From DASYPQ01 sp041488095 (GTDB taxonomy: Bacteria > Planctomycetota > UBA1135 > GCA-002686595), in contig JBGPOP010000015.1 of the NCBI GenBank assembly GCA_041488095.1, forward strand, positions 42,195 through 106,194: 64,000 bases of DNA, written 5' to 3'. A model generated the notes under the pieces. The model saw only the letters and a program-made list of their open reading frames with translations. It was not told the DNA's origin and made no database searches. Shown in pieces: positions 51,110 to 59,642 of the stretch; position 1 is the first letter of the stretch; each line of letters starts with the position of its first letter. Position numbers and translations under genes: made by a program.

Positions 51110-53680
51110 ATGAAAACAGATACCATGCTTTTTCAATCCGTGGGGGACTTCCCGAGATCCACTCGCGCCTCCCCGCATTTCTTTCCGTTCATCTTTCTTC
51201 CCCGGACGTCCCCGGCTAGGGCGTGCTCGTGGTTTGCCTTGGTCCTGCCGGCCATCCTGGGCCCGCGGTGCGCGAAGAATGAGGCCTTTGCGAACGATGC
51301 TCAGCTGGCTGGACGTGCGGCTCCCGGGCAGGGTTCGACGACCCGGACCGGGTCGGGAGGGCCCGCTCCGGATCCAGGCGTTCTCGGTCAGATGGCGCCC
51401 GCCGCGTCCGATGTGCGGCAGATCGACACGGTCGTCCACCAGGACACTCGGGGAGGAGCGAACCAGTCGCTGCGCGCCCTGTGCGGATCGGATGGCGGCG
51501 GCTTCGCCGTGGTGTGGCAGGACCAGCGAGATGCGATGCTCGGCCTCTACCTCCTCCGGCTCGATCCTTCGGGCGAGCCGCTCGAACCCGAGCGCCCGAT
51601 CCACGAGCCGCACGCCGGTCGGCGCTTGGACCCTGCCGTCGCGCTCGCTCCCGACGGATCGGGCGCGGTCGCATGGACCGCGCCTCGGATGGGGACGGCC
51701 AGCGTCGCGTGGCTGCGGCTCTTCGACGCGAAAGGCCGATTCGTCGCCCCCGACATGGCGCTGCGTGCGTCGGGTACTCGAGAAAACCCGGCTCGGCCCA
51801 GCCGCAGGAACGGAGCCTCGAAGCCTGCGCTCGTCCGGCGGCGCGACGGAGGCTACGCCGTGTCGTGGACCGAGAACGGAAAGGTCGAGCTGCTCGAGAC
51901 CGACGCGGCCGGCGTACGGCGCGACAAGCCGGCGGTCTTGGACGCCGACGCCCCGAGGGCGGAGCCCGGCGTGCGCCTCGCCGTGGAGAAGGGCGGGGGA
52001 TTGCTGTGCGCATGGAAGACCGGTGAGCAGTACGTGGCTCTCGCGCTCGGGCAGTCACCCGATCCCGCCCGCAAGATCCCGCAACGAGCTGCGCGAAGTT
52101 GCGGCGAAGGCGATCTCGAGAAGCTCGTTCCCGATCCCGAGGGAGGGCTCTGGAGTCTCTTCCGCGTCCGCGGGGTGACCGAGCTCCGGCACCTCTCGCC
52201 TTCGGGTGAGGTCGATCGCCCCGTGATCCGATCCTTCGACCGTTCCGTCACCGAGGTCGATCTCGCACCCTGGCACGGAGGGATCACGTTGCTGTCGCGC
52301 AGCGCATCCGGCCGACTCGAGCTGCTCCGGCTCGGTCCCGACGGTCATGAGCTCGAATCCACGCCGACCGATGTGCTCCCTCCGGAGGCACGCGGAGCCG
52401 AGCAGGCCCTCGTCGCCTCGAACGGATCCACCCTCTTCGTCGCCTGGACCGATCTCAGGAACGGCGATCCCGACGTCTACGGCCGGACCATCGATCTCCG
52501 GGCACCGCCGGAAAGGCGCCTGGGCCCCGCGCGTCGCCTGAACTCCGACACGGCCAGCGCCGACCAGATCTGCCCTGCGATCGCAGGTGCCGGCCCACGG
52601 GCGGTGATCGCCTGGCAGGACGCGCGCGACGTCGAGCCGCGCGTCTACGCCCGGCTCCTGCGGTGGCCGGGAGGATTCTCGGGAGACGAGTTCGAGCTGC
52701 CCGTGGCGGTCGAAGGCGCGGGCGTCCCCGGATCCTCTCGCCCCGGCGGAAAGCCCGCGGTCTCGATGCGCGCCGACGGAGACTTCCTCGTCGCCTGGGT
52801 CGAGAGCCTCGGCAAACAGTCTTCGATTCGGGCGCAGCTCTTTCGTGCGGACGGCCGGCCCGCGGGGATGCCGCTTCTCGTCGAGCAGAGTCCAGGCGCG
52901 CCGCCGAGCCTCGCCGCGGTCGCGCTCCCAGGCGATCGCGGCCATGCCCTGACGTGGGGGAACCTCGGCGAGCCCGCGATCTACGCGCTGCGGTGCTCCC
53001 CCGAGGGGACGCTCGCCTCGGAGCCTCGAAGGATCGCCGGGGGACCTGGCGGCGGGGTCCAGGGTCCCTCGATCGCTTCGCTGGAAGGGGACAGGCTGCT
53101 CGCGACCTGGAGCTGTCGTTCCAAGGAGGGCGTCTGGTCGCTGCGCGCTCGGTTCCTCGACACCGACTGCGTTCCGCAGGGCGACGAAATCGTCTTCGAG
53201 CCCACCGCGAAGAAGCAGGACTGGGATCCCTCCGTCGCGCCCGCGAAGGAAGGAGGCTTCGTGATGTCCTGGTGCTCGGGCGCGCCCGACGACTTCAGTC
53301 GCGACGTCGTCGCTCGCATGTTCGACGCGCAGGGGCGGCCTTCCGGCCCGCTGCTGCCGATCTCGCCGATCCTGAACGAGCAGGATCACCCCCACATCGT
53401 CCGGCTCGCCGACGGGACCTGGGCCGTCGCGTGGGAGGACGACGTCTCGGGTCACGACCACACGTACCTGCGCCGGATCGAAACGAGCGGAAACGCCATC
53501 GGCCCGATCGTTCGCATCAACGGCCTCGAGACCCGCTCCGTCGAAGACCGCCAGGGCCCCGTGATCGCCCCCCTGACCGATGGGCTGGCTGCGATCTGGA
53601 GCGACCGGAGCCGGTCGAAGGGCTGGGACGTCTTCCTGAAGGTCCTGGGTCCTCGTTTCGACGAGGTCCGAAGGCACTAG
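51110..53680 (+). CDS. Large exported protein of repeated beta units
   Basis: 856 aa from ATG 51110. A charged N-region precedes a hydrophobic stretch (SWFALVLPAILGPRC). The protein is then made of repeated blade-like units of about 45-60 residues with a pattern V.W.D.R....D..YG/..R....G....P..., for example FAVVWQDQRDAMLGLYLLRLDPSG, LFVAWTDLRNGDPDVYGRTIDL, AVIAWQDARDVEPRVYARLL, FLVAWVESLGKQSSIRAQLF and WAVAWEDDVSGHDHTYLRRI. These suggest a large propeller or similar closed repeat domain, probably at the cell surface. There is no enzymatic motif. It looks like proteins usually annotated only as hypothetical. Confidence 0.7.
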   Translation: MKTDTMLFQSVGDFPRSTRASPHFFPFIFLPRTSPARACSWFALVLPAILGPRCAKNEAFANDAQLAGRAAPGQGSTTRTGSGGPAPDPGVLGQMAPAASDVRQIDTVVHQDTRGGANQSLRALCGSDGGGFAVVWQDQRDAMLGLYLLRLDPSGEPLEPERPIHEPHAGRRLDPAVALAPDGSGAVAWTAPRMGTASVAWLRLFDAKGRFVAPDMALRASGTRENPARPSRRNGASKPALVRRRDGGYAVSWTENGKVELLETDAAGVRRDKPAVLDADAPRAEPGVRLAVEKGGGLLCAWKTGEQYVALALGQSPDPARKIPQRAARSCGEGDLEKLVPDPEGGLWSLFRVRGVTELRHLSPSGEVDRPVIRSFDRSVTEVDLAPWHGGITLLSRSASGRLELLRLGPDGHELESTPTDVLPPEARGAEQALVASNGSTLFVAWTDLRNGDPDVYGRTIDLRAPPERRLGPARRLNSDTASADQICPAIAGAGPRAVIAWQDARDVEPRVYARLLRWPGGFSGDEFELPVAVEGAGVPGSSRPGGKPAVSMRADGDFLVAWVESLGKQSSIRAQLFRADGRPAGMPLLVEQSPGAPPSLAAVALPGDRGHALTWGNLGEPAIYALRCSPEGTLASEPRRIAGGPGGGVQGPSIASLEGDRLLATWSCRSKEGVWSLRARFLDTDCVPQGDEIVFEPTAKKQDWDPSVAPAKEGGFVMSWCSGAPDDFSRDVVARMFDAQGRPSGPLLPISPILNEQDHPHIVRLADGTWAVAWEDDVSGHDHTYLRRIETSGNAIGPIVRINGLETRSVEDRQGPVIAPLTDGLAAIWSDRSRSKGWDVFLKVLGPRFDEVRRH

Positions 53681-53839
53681 ACCGCCCGCCCGACCGGATT
53701 CCGGGAGAACCTCCCGCCCGGGCGGAACCCTCGCCCCCCCCGTCGCGTCCTATTCCAGGCATCCGCGCCGGTGGAACGTTGCCCCGGTCACAGCAGGGGC
53801 TGCCGGGAGCACCGCCTCAGGAGCGGCGTGGACCCCCCC

Positions 53840-53871
53840 GAACGCCAGCCGAGACAGCTCGGCTGGCGTTC
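53840..53871 (+). terminator. Perfect 14-bp inverted repeat hairpin
   Basis: GAACGCCAGCCGAG and its exact complement are separated by the loop ACAG. It is 160 bp behind the stop of the large exported protein and directly before the pyruvate kinase remnant. There is no T tract (ATTCATC follows), so it may be a weak bidirectional terminator, a processing site, or the end of an insertion event. Confidence 0.5.
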
Positions 53872-53874
53872 ATT

Positions 53875-54201
53875 CATCGAGGGAATCTGGCGCAGTTCGA
53901 GACCGGGAACTCGGTGCGGCAGGTGTCGCGCTACCGTCCGAGCGCGGAGGTCTTCGCGCTCAGCCCGCACCCCCGCACGGCCAACCAGATGACCGTGCTC
54001 GCGCACGTGCGGCCGATGCTCTTCCGGCGCGAGAAGAGCCTGGAGGACATGCTGTACATGGCCTCCGAGATGCTGCTCGTGCGCGGGATGGCGCGGAAGG
54101 GCGACGCGATCGTGTTCGTCGCCGGGGTTCCCCCGGGGATCTCGCGGACGACGAACGTGATGAAGCTGCACCGGATCGGGGAGGAGGTGAAGCTCCACTG
54201 A
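53875..54201 (+). pseudogene. Remnant of pyruvate kinase C-terminal domain
   Basis: About 108 residues match only the last domain of pyruvate kinase: ETGNSVRQVSRYRPSAEV, FALSPHPRTANQMTVLAHVRPML, EDMLYMASEMLLVRGMARKGDAIVFVAGVPPG and TTNVMKLHRIGEE. The catalytic barrel and start are missing, and the frame upstream runs into the unrelated hairpin. A short alternative gene could begin at GTG 53914, as stand-alone pyruvate-kinase C-domain proteins do exist. I favour a decayed gene because the conserved strand before the Arg-Tyr-Arg-Pro motif is degraded. A full-length copy should exist elsewhere. Confidence 0.55.
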
Positions 54202-54294
54202 GGCCGGGAGTCGTCCCGGCGCACCCGATCCGGCCCGCGCCCCGTTGACTCCCGCTCGCGCCTTGCGGACAGTGCCCCAACCGCCCCTCCGCGA

Positions 54295-55176
54295 ATGCTC
54301 AACGGCACCCGCTTCGACCTCTCGCGCCTGCGCTCGCTCGGCCGCCTCCTGACCCCCGGCGAGAGGCCGTCCGACGATTCCACTCCCCGCGCGCGCGTGG
54401 TCTGCGTCGCGAGCGGCAAGGGCGGGGTCGGAAAGAGCGTGCTGGCGACCAACCTCGCCGCCGTCCGTGCGGCGCGCGGCGAGCGGGTCCTCCTGGTCGA
54501 CTTCGACGCCGGTCTGGCCAACCTCCATCTCCTCCTGGGTCTCGCGCCGCATCACGACCTCGGACACGTCCTCGACGGCGTGATCCCAGCGCGCGAAGCG
54601 GTCGTCCGCGGACCCGGGGGCCTGCATCTGCTCTCCGGCGGCGTCGGACGCCATGCTCTCGCCAATCCCACACGGCGCGAGCTGGACCGCCTCTTCCAGG
54701 CGCTTCGCCCGCTCGAGCGCGAGTACGACCTCATGATCGTCGACCACGGCGCGGGCATCTCCTACGCCACGGTGGCCCACCTCGCCGCAGCGAGCACCCT
54801 CCTGCTCGTCACGAGCCACGAGGTCACCGCGCTCTCCGACGCCTATGCGCTCTACAAGCGTGCGCGGGCCGTCAACGAACACCTGCGCGTCGGTCTCGTC
54901 CTGAACCGCACGCCCGACGAGGCCGCCGCGGCCGCAGCCTGGGAGCGTTTCAAGAGCGTCGCCCTCAAGTTCCTCGGCGACTGCCCCGACTACATCGGCT
55001 GCATTCCCCAAGACGACGCCGTCGCACGCAGCGTCCAATCGCGCACCCCCGTGACCCTCGCCGAGCCCGCGAGCCGCGCCTCGACCGCCTTCCACCGCAT
55101 CGCCGCGTGGGCCCCGATCGACCACGCGCGGACGTCGACCGCCTTTTACGAGCGCGCCCGACGGGCCCTCACCTAG
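54295..55176 (+). CDS. MinD/ParA/FlhG-family ATPase
   Basis: 293 aa. The deviant Walker A motif VASGKGGVGKSVLATNLA is near the N-terminus, followed by VLLVDFDAGLANLHLLLGL and YDLMIVDHGAGISYATVAHLA (switch regions). LLLVTSHEVTALSDAYALYK and LVLNRTPDEAAA complete the fold. The FDAGLANLHLLLG pattern is closest to FlhG/YlxH, but there are no flagellar genes, MinC, MinE or ParB nearby. The N-terminal 35 residues lack the usual FlhG helix. It should be a dimeric membrane- or partner-bound positioning ATPase. Confidence 0.85.
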   Translation: MLNGTRFDLSRLRSLGRLLTPGERPSDDSTPRARVVCVASGKGGVGKSVLATNLAAVRAARGERVLLVDFDAGLANLHLLLGLAPHHDLGHVLDGVIPAREAVVRGPGGLHLLSGGVGRHALANPTRRELDRLFQALRPLEREYDLMIVDHGAGISYATVAHLAAASTLLLVTSHEVTALSDAYALYKRARAVNEHLRVGLVLNRTPDEAAAAAAWERFKSVALKFLGDCPDYIGCIPQDDAVARSVQSRTPVTLAEPASRASTAFHRIAAWAPIDHARTSTAFYERARRALT

Positions 55177-55724
55177 GAATCTGGCCCTGTCCGCTGTGCG
55201 CATCTTCTGTGGGGTCGGCAAACTTTCCGTGGAAAGCCTGCAACCGGATCTCCCGTGCCCGGGTCGCGGACCGGATCAGAGAGCTTCTGTGGCCACGATG
55301 GAGCACTCCCGCAGGCTCCCGGGACTCACGCCCTCACCCTGTCCGGCCTGCGGAGGGTGACTCGGCGGATATCGAACGAGATCGCTCCGACATCCGAGCA
55401 GGACCACGGAGACGGCTTCGACCCACCCCTCCGGTGGCTGCACCCGGCCCCGACAATTGCCACGGGGGGAGACGCAAGTCGCTCCCGAATCCGATTCGTC
55501 CTGGACCCAGCCATCCCGTGCGGTTGCAGTCGAATCCGCAAATTCCCCCGTCCCAGCGAAAGCTCCCGCACAGCGGAGGGGGCCAGATTCCGAAGCTGGC
55601 TTCCCACGTCGGAAAGGCGTAGACCAAGCCCCACCGAGAAGGGGATCGGCCGCGCCTGCGCCGCCGCGCGTGGGGGAGGGCCGAGGACGGGATGGGGCGG
55701 CTGTCTCCACAGGGGAGGTGTGAA
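55177..55724. other. 548-bp stretch without a recognisable gene
   Basis: All frames give Pro/Arg/Ser-rich translations typical of shadow reading. No family motif, tRNA or strong terminator is visible. It may be a long leader of the helix-hairpin-helix gene, whose ribosome site (GGGGAGG) is at 55711-55717. A small RNA cannot be excluded. Confidence 0.4.
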
Positions 55725-56753
55725 ATGGATGCGATGGCCCTGCTGTGCACGCTGCACGCCGATGGTCCGGCCACGCTGAAGGTCCTGCGCCAGTCGGGTT
55801 GCGCGTCGCTCGCGGAGATCGAGTCGATGGGGGAGGAGAGCTTGGCGAGGCTTCTCGGTGGTCCCCCGGCTGCGGCGCGTCGCTTCGCTCGCGAGGCGCG
55901 GCATCTGCGCGAGCGTCTCGGGCAAGGGATGCTGGAGCGGGAGGAACCGCCGGCCGAGTCGCGGGCGTCGGTACCTGGCTCCTCGGCGCCGGCGTCGGCC
56001 GAGACGGATCCGTCTGCACCCCCCGGTGACATCCCTGCCACGGGCATCCTCCTTTCATCGAAGCCCGAGGCCGAAGAGGATGCCTCGCCGGACCGGGAGG
56101 AGCGCGATGTCGTCGAGGTGGTTCTCGACACCTGGCGCGCGCGCGACCTGGAAGATGCGCTGATCGAGGAGGCCGTCGAACCGAGCCCCGCCTACGAGGA
56201 CGACCTCCCGCCGCGGCCGGTCCGAGCGCGGCCCGAATACGAATTCGGGATCGAGATGGCTGCGGCGGTGCGCGAGATCGCCTCGGCCATCGCGCCCACG
56301 GAAGTCGAGAGCAGCCCGGGACTGGCTCCCGGCCTCGTCGACGGACTGAACGAGGATCTGTGCCGGATGCTCGACGGCGCGCGTGTGCGGAGCCTCGAGG
56401 ACCTCGCCAGCGCGGACTCGCTCACGCTCTCGCACGATCTCGGCCTGGGCTACACGCGCCTGTGGCGTCTGACCCGACTCGCCCGGCGTGTGCTCGCCGC
56501 GGAAGCCTCGGCAGCGACCGCGCCATCGACAGGGCCTGCGGAGCCGAGCAGGTCCTACGCGAGCGCACCCGACTCCGCTCCGCCGGCGCTCAAGCTCTCG
56601 CCTTCGGAGGTGCCGCACAGGTCGGAGCCCTCGATCCTCGACCTGGAGTGGAATCTGGAGATCCAACCGACGCCCCCGCCGCCCGGTCGCGAGCTGCCGT
56701 CGGCGGATGTCCCTCGAACCGAGCGCGAGAGCGCGGGCGGACCCTTCGCCTGA
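55725..56753 (+). CDS. Protein with two helix-hairpin-helix-like domains
   Basis: 342 aa. GGGGAGG lies 7 nt before the ATG. Residues 8-60 read as a helix-hairpin-helix pair (ATLKVLRQSGCASLAEIESM, LARLLGGPPAAARRFAREA). A low-complexity acidic linker (about residues 65-190) leads to a second such unit at about 200-260 (LVDGLNEDLCRMLDGARVRSLEDLASAD, LTLSHDLGLGYTRLWRLTRLA). The tail is Pro/Ser-rich. Such modules bind DNA or proteins. There is no signal peptide. I know no named family with this arrangement; a DNA-associated structural role is a guess. Confidence 0.65.
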   Translation: MDAMALLCTLHADGPATLKVLRQSGCASLAEIESMGEESLARLLGGPPAAARRFAREARHLRERLGQGMLEREEPPAESRASVPGSSAPASAETDPSAPPGDIPATGILLSSKPEAEEDASPDREERDVVEVVLDTWRARDLEDALIEEAVEPSPAYEDDLPPRPVRARPEYEFGIEMAAAVREIASAIAPTEVESSPGLAPGLVDGLNEDLCRMLDGARVRSLEDLASADSLTLSHDLGLGYTRLWRLTRLARRVLAAEASAATAPSTGPAEPSRSYASAPDSAPPALKLSPSEVPHRSEPSILDLEWNLEIQPTPPPPGRELPSADVPRTERESAGGPFA

Positions 56754-56818
56754 GCTGTGCTACGATCCTGAGCGCGCCCCGCGAGCCGGCCCGCACACGA
56801 GTCGGAGGGCTGGATCTG

Positions 56819-56839
56819 CGGGGCGGGATGCCCGCCCCG
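56819..56839 (+). promoter_or_regulatory. 9-bp hairpin just before a GTG start
   Basis: CGGGGCGGG and its complement flank the loop ATG, 11 bp before GTG 56851. A stem this stable beside a ribosome site would limit initiation, so it may control translation, or end the transcript of the gene that stops at 56753. There is no T tract. Confidence 0.35.
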
Positions 56840-56850
56840 ACGCAGGATCC

Positions 56851-58119
56851 GTGATCTCCTCGGCTGTCCTCTCCGTCTCCGCTCTCGTCGCGCTCTCGCA
56901 CGGCGCCGGCGCAAACGTCGCCCCGCAATCGCCGGGCGCCGTACAGACGCCCTCGCGCGAAGTCGACTGGGGCCTCGCCCCCGACGGCGAGAAGGGCTTC
57001 GGGCCGGGGCGCTCGCTGCGCGAGATCTCGCGCCTGTTGCGCTCGCCGACCGACGAGGACCGGGGCTTCGTCCGTTCCCTCTACAAGCTCGAGGACGATC
57101 TGCGCGTGCTGCTCTCGCTCGCTTCGGAGCGATACAAGGAGGTCGGCTACTTCGCACTGCTCGACCTGGCCGAGAAGGAGAAGCAGCAGGGTACGGGGGC
57201 GGGATCGGAATCGTTGTCGCCCCTCGAGCGCCTGGGCGCGGAGTTCCGCGATCGCGCGGCGCGCGCGGGCCTGGAGATCGAGAAGGGCGGTCCGGCCGCG
57301 GAGCTGCTGGCCCGGCTCCTCGTCGACGCGCGCTTTCGGGCGCGTGCGCAGGTGATCGAGGGGCTGGAGTTCGAGATCACCGACATGAAGGCCGGCTTGG
57401 CCGTGCTCTCGGCCGAGCTCGACGGCTTCGCCGGGCTGCGCGACGCGGAAGCCGCGGCGATCGCGCAACGCGTCGACCTGGCCGCGGCGCGCCTGCGGGC
57501 CGCGCGGCTGGACCTGGAGGCCTTGCGGGAGGAGCAGAAGGATCCGACCGCGGGCGCGGCCTGGGGAAAGGACCTCGAGACGCTCCTGGCCCTGATCCGG
57601 TCGGCCGACACCGAGCAACGGGCCAAGGATCTGCCCGTGGTCCTCGAGCGTCTCGACCGGCGCGAGGAATCCATGGAGGCGGCCCTGTTCACGACGCGCC
57701 TCGAGACCAAGCTCGCGGCCGAGATCGAGAAGCGTGCCGCGGCCGTCGCGGCCGCCGCGGAGCTGCTCGCCAAGGTGCGCGTGTACTTCCCGGGCACGCC
57801 CGAGAGCGGGAAGGCCGATGCCGAGATTCGCGCGCTGTCGAAGAGCCGGCGCTACGCGTACGCCGGGAGAGCCGCGGCGGAGGCGCTCTCCCTGGACCCG
57901 CTCAACGAGGAGCTGAACTGGTTCGCGGGCGAGTCGAGCGACTTCCTGTGGGGCTCGATCGAGTCGCGTCGCTGGTTCGACCGCTTCCTCGCGCTGCGCG
58001 GCATCCGCGTGCACGAGTACCGCACGTACGAGGGTCGCACCCTCACGCGCGAGGAGAAGCGCGCGATCGAAGCCGTGCAAGCCGTCGCGACGACGCCGCC
58101 CAGCGTGAACCCGAAGTGA
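56851..58119 (+). CDS. Exported alpha-helical/coiled-coil protein
   Basis: 422 aa from GTG 56851, which begins a signal peptide (ISSAVLSVSALVALSHGAGA). After a short linker the protein is almost entirely helical with heptad-like runs: LVDARFRARAQVIEGLEFEITDMKAGL, VDLAAARLRAARLDLEALREEQ, and KLAAEIEKRAAAVAAAAELL. It ends with a TPR-like unit (YAGRAAAEALSLDPLNEELNW). It is probably a periplasmic coiled-coil protein. The neighbouring thioredoxin-TPR gene is convergent (15 bp between stops). The family is not recognised. Confidence 0.72.
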   Translation: MISSAVLSVSALVALSHGAGANVAPQSPGAVQTPSREVDWGLAPDGEKGFGPGRSLREISRLLRSPTDEDRGFVRSLYKLEDDLRVLLSLASERYKEVGYFALLDLAEKEKQQGTGAGSESLSPLERLGAEFRDRAARAGLEIEKGGPAAELLARLLVDARFRARAQVIEGLEFEITDMKAGLAVLSAELDGFAGLRDAEAAAIAQRVDLAAARLRAARLDLEALREEQKDPTAGAAWGKDLETLLALIRSADTEQRAKDLPVVLERLDRREESMEAALFTTRLETKLAAEIEKRAAAVAAAAELLAKVRVYFPGTPESGKADAEIRALSKSRRYAYAGRAAAEALSLDPLNEELNWFAGESSDFLWGSIESRRWFDRFLALRGIRVHEYRTYEGRTLTREEKRAIEAVQAVATTPPSVNPK

Positions 58120-58134
58120 TGCGGACGGGACGCC

Positions 58135-59409
58135 TCAGCGCTGCAGGCTCTCGAGCCGCGCCTTGAGCGCAGCCTTCCCGGGTTCGATCTCGAGCGCGCG
58201 CCGGAGCGCCGCGACCGCCTCCTCCTTGCGGCCGGCGAGCTCCAGGCAGGCGGCGAGCGTCTCGAGGTGATCGACGTTCTTCGGCGCCGTCTCGGAGGCC
58301 TTCAGGGCCACCTCGACGGCGAAGCCGCGCTCCTCGTCGGTCAACTCGCGGTCCTGCGCGAGGAAGCTCTGCGCGAGCTCGCGGCCGAACGTCGCGACGC
58401 GATCCGCCGGACAGCTCTTCCAGGCCTCGCGTCCGCACGCGCGCGCCTCGGCGCGGCTGCCCGCTGCCATCGGCATCTGGCCGCGCCGCGCCTGCTCCTC
58501 GGCCTGGTAGCTCGACATGGCGCGCAGCGACGACCAGCCCTCGAAGCGCACCTGCGCATGGCGTTCCCCGGCCAGGAAGGTCTTGACGGCGCCGGGGTCG
58601 AAGGTCTTCTCCTTCTGGTACCGCGCGTTGACCGCCTGGAGGAGGTCGTCGAGCGCAAGCCGGCGCATCGGGAACGACCGGCTCTCGGGGTCGAGCGTGC
58701 GGATCGCCGCGATCTGGTCCTGGTACCCCTTCTCGTCGCTGCACATGCGCAGCTTGCGCGCGATCGCGAAGCGCTCGTCGGGGCTCTTCGGATCGAACCC
58801 CTCGCCGCCCTGGATCAGCTCGCGCACGGCGGCTATCTCGCGCTCCCAGCGCCCCTCGTGGAGCTGACGCAGTCGCAGCACCAGATCCAGGCGCGCGGCG
58901 GCGTCCTTCGGGTTCGCGGCGATCCTCTTCTCGATCCCCCCGAGCGTGCCCTCGCCGGACTTGACGCGGCGCACCTCGGCCACGAACTGGGCCGGCGGCC
59001 GGAAGCCCGCCAGGCGGTCGCGCAGCGAGCCGCCGGGCTCGAGGAACACGAGCGCGGGCAGGCCTGCGACGCCGTAGCGCGCGGCGAGCGGCTGTCCGTC
59101 CTGGCTCTCCGCGTCGATCGAGAGGCACACGAGATCCTGCGTCTCGGCGACCACGGTGTTGTCGGCCAGCGTCTCGCGATCGAGGCGCTTGCACCAGCCG
59201 CACCAGCTCGCCCAGAAATCGATGAAGACGATCTTCTTGGCCCGGGTCGCCTCGGCGAGCGCCTGCTCGAAGGTGCCCTCGAACCACGCCACTCGGCCGT
59301 GATCGCGGCCTGGAGCGGGCGCGCGTTCGCCGGGTGCAGCCGCGACGCCGATGAGGAGAAGGGTCGGGCCGAGAAGGCCAGCCAGGAGGATCGAAGAGGC
59401 TTTGCTCAC
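58135..59409 (-). CDS. Exported thioredoxin-fold protein with TPR tail
   Basis: 424 aa. A signal peptide (SILLAGLLGPTLLLIGVAA) leads to a thioredoxin domain with the active site FWASWCGWCKRLDRETL (CGWC) and the cis-Pro region VAGLPALVFLEPGG. A helical region of about 200 residues and a final TPR (HLETLAACLELAGRKEEAVAALRRALEIEPG) follow. The overall layout matches the selenoprotein at 23121-24113 (thioredoxin domain then helical tail), but with an ordinary CxxC. It should be a periplasmic disulfide reductase or chaperone-like protein. Confidence 0.85.
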   Translation of the reverse strand: MSKASSILLAGLLGPTLLLIGVAAAPGERAPAPGRDHGRVAWFEGTFEQALAEATRAKKIVFIDFWASWCGWCKRLDRETLADNTVVAETQDLVCLSIDAESQDGQPLAARYGVAGLPALVFLEPGGSLRDRLAGFRPPAQFVAEVRRVKSGEGTLGGIEKRIAANPKDAAARLDLVLRLRQLHEGRWEREIAAVRELIQGGEGFDPKSPDERFAIARKLRMCSDEKGYQDQIAAIRTLDPESRSFPMRRLALDDLLQAVNARYQKEKTFDPGAVKTFLAGERHAQVRFEGWSSLRAMSSYQAEEQARRGQMPMAAGSRAEARACGREAWKSCPADRVATFGRELAQSFLAQDRELTDEERGFAVEVALKASETAPKNVDHLETLAACLELAGRKEEAVAALRRALEIEPGKAALKARLESLQR

Positions 59410-59642
59410 GAGGAAGTTCCCGAAGTCCCCATTCTGACGTCGGGCGGAGCGCGCGGGAGACCGCTCGGCCCGGAAAGATGGCGCGCGGGCATCATCCCGC
59501 CCCGGGGCTGCGGCGCGGCCGTGCTGACGCTAACCTGTCGGTCGATCCATGCCGACGATGGAAGATCGTTCCCGATCCTCCGGCCGCAGGCCGTTCGGCG
59601 CCGGCGACCGTCGAGCCAGGCCGGAGAGCCGGGAAGGCTGAC

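Noticed and set aside
54295..55176. Flagellar or Min system
   Set aside because: Only the ATPase is present. No MinC, MinE, FlhF or flagellar genes are in the window.
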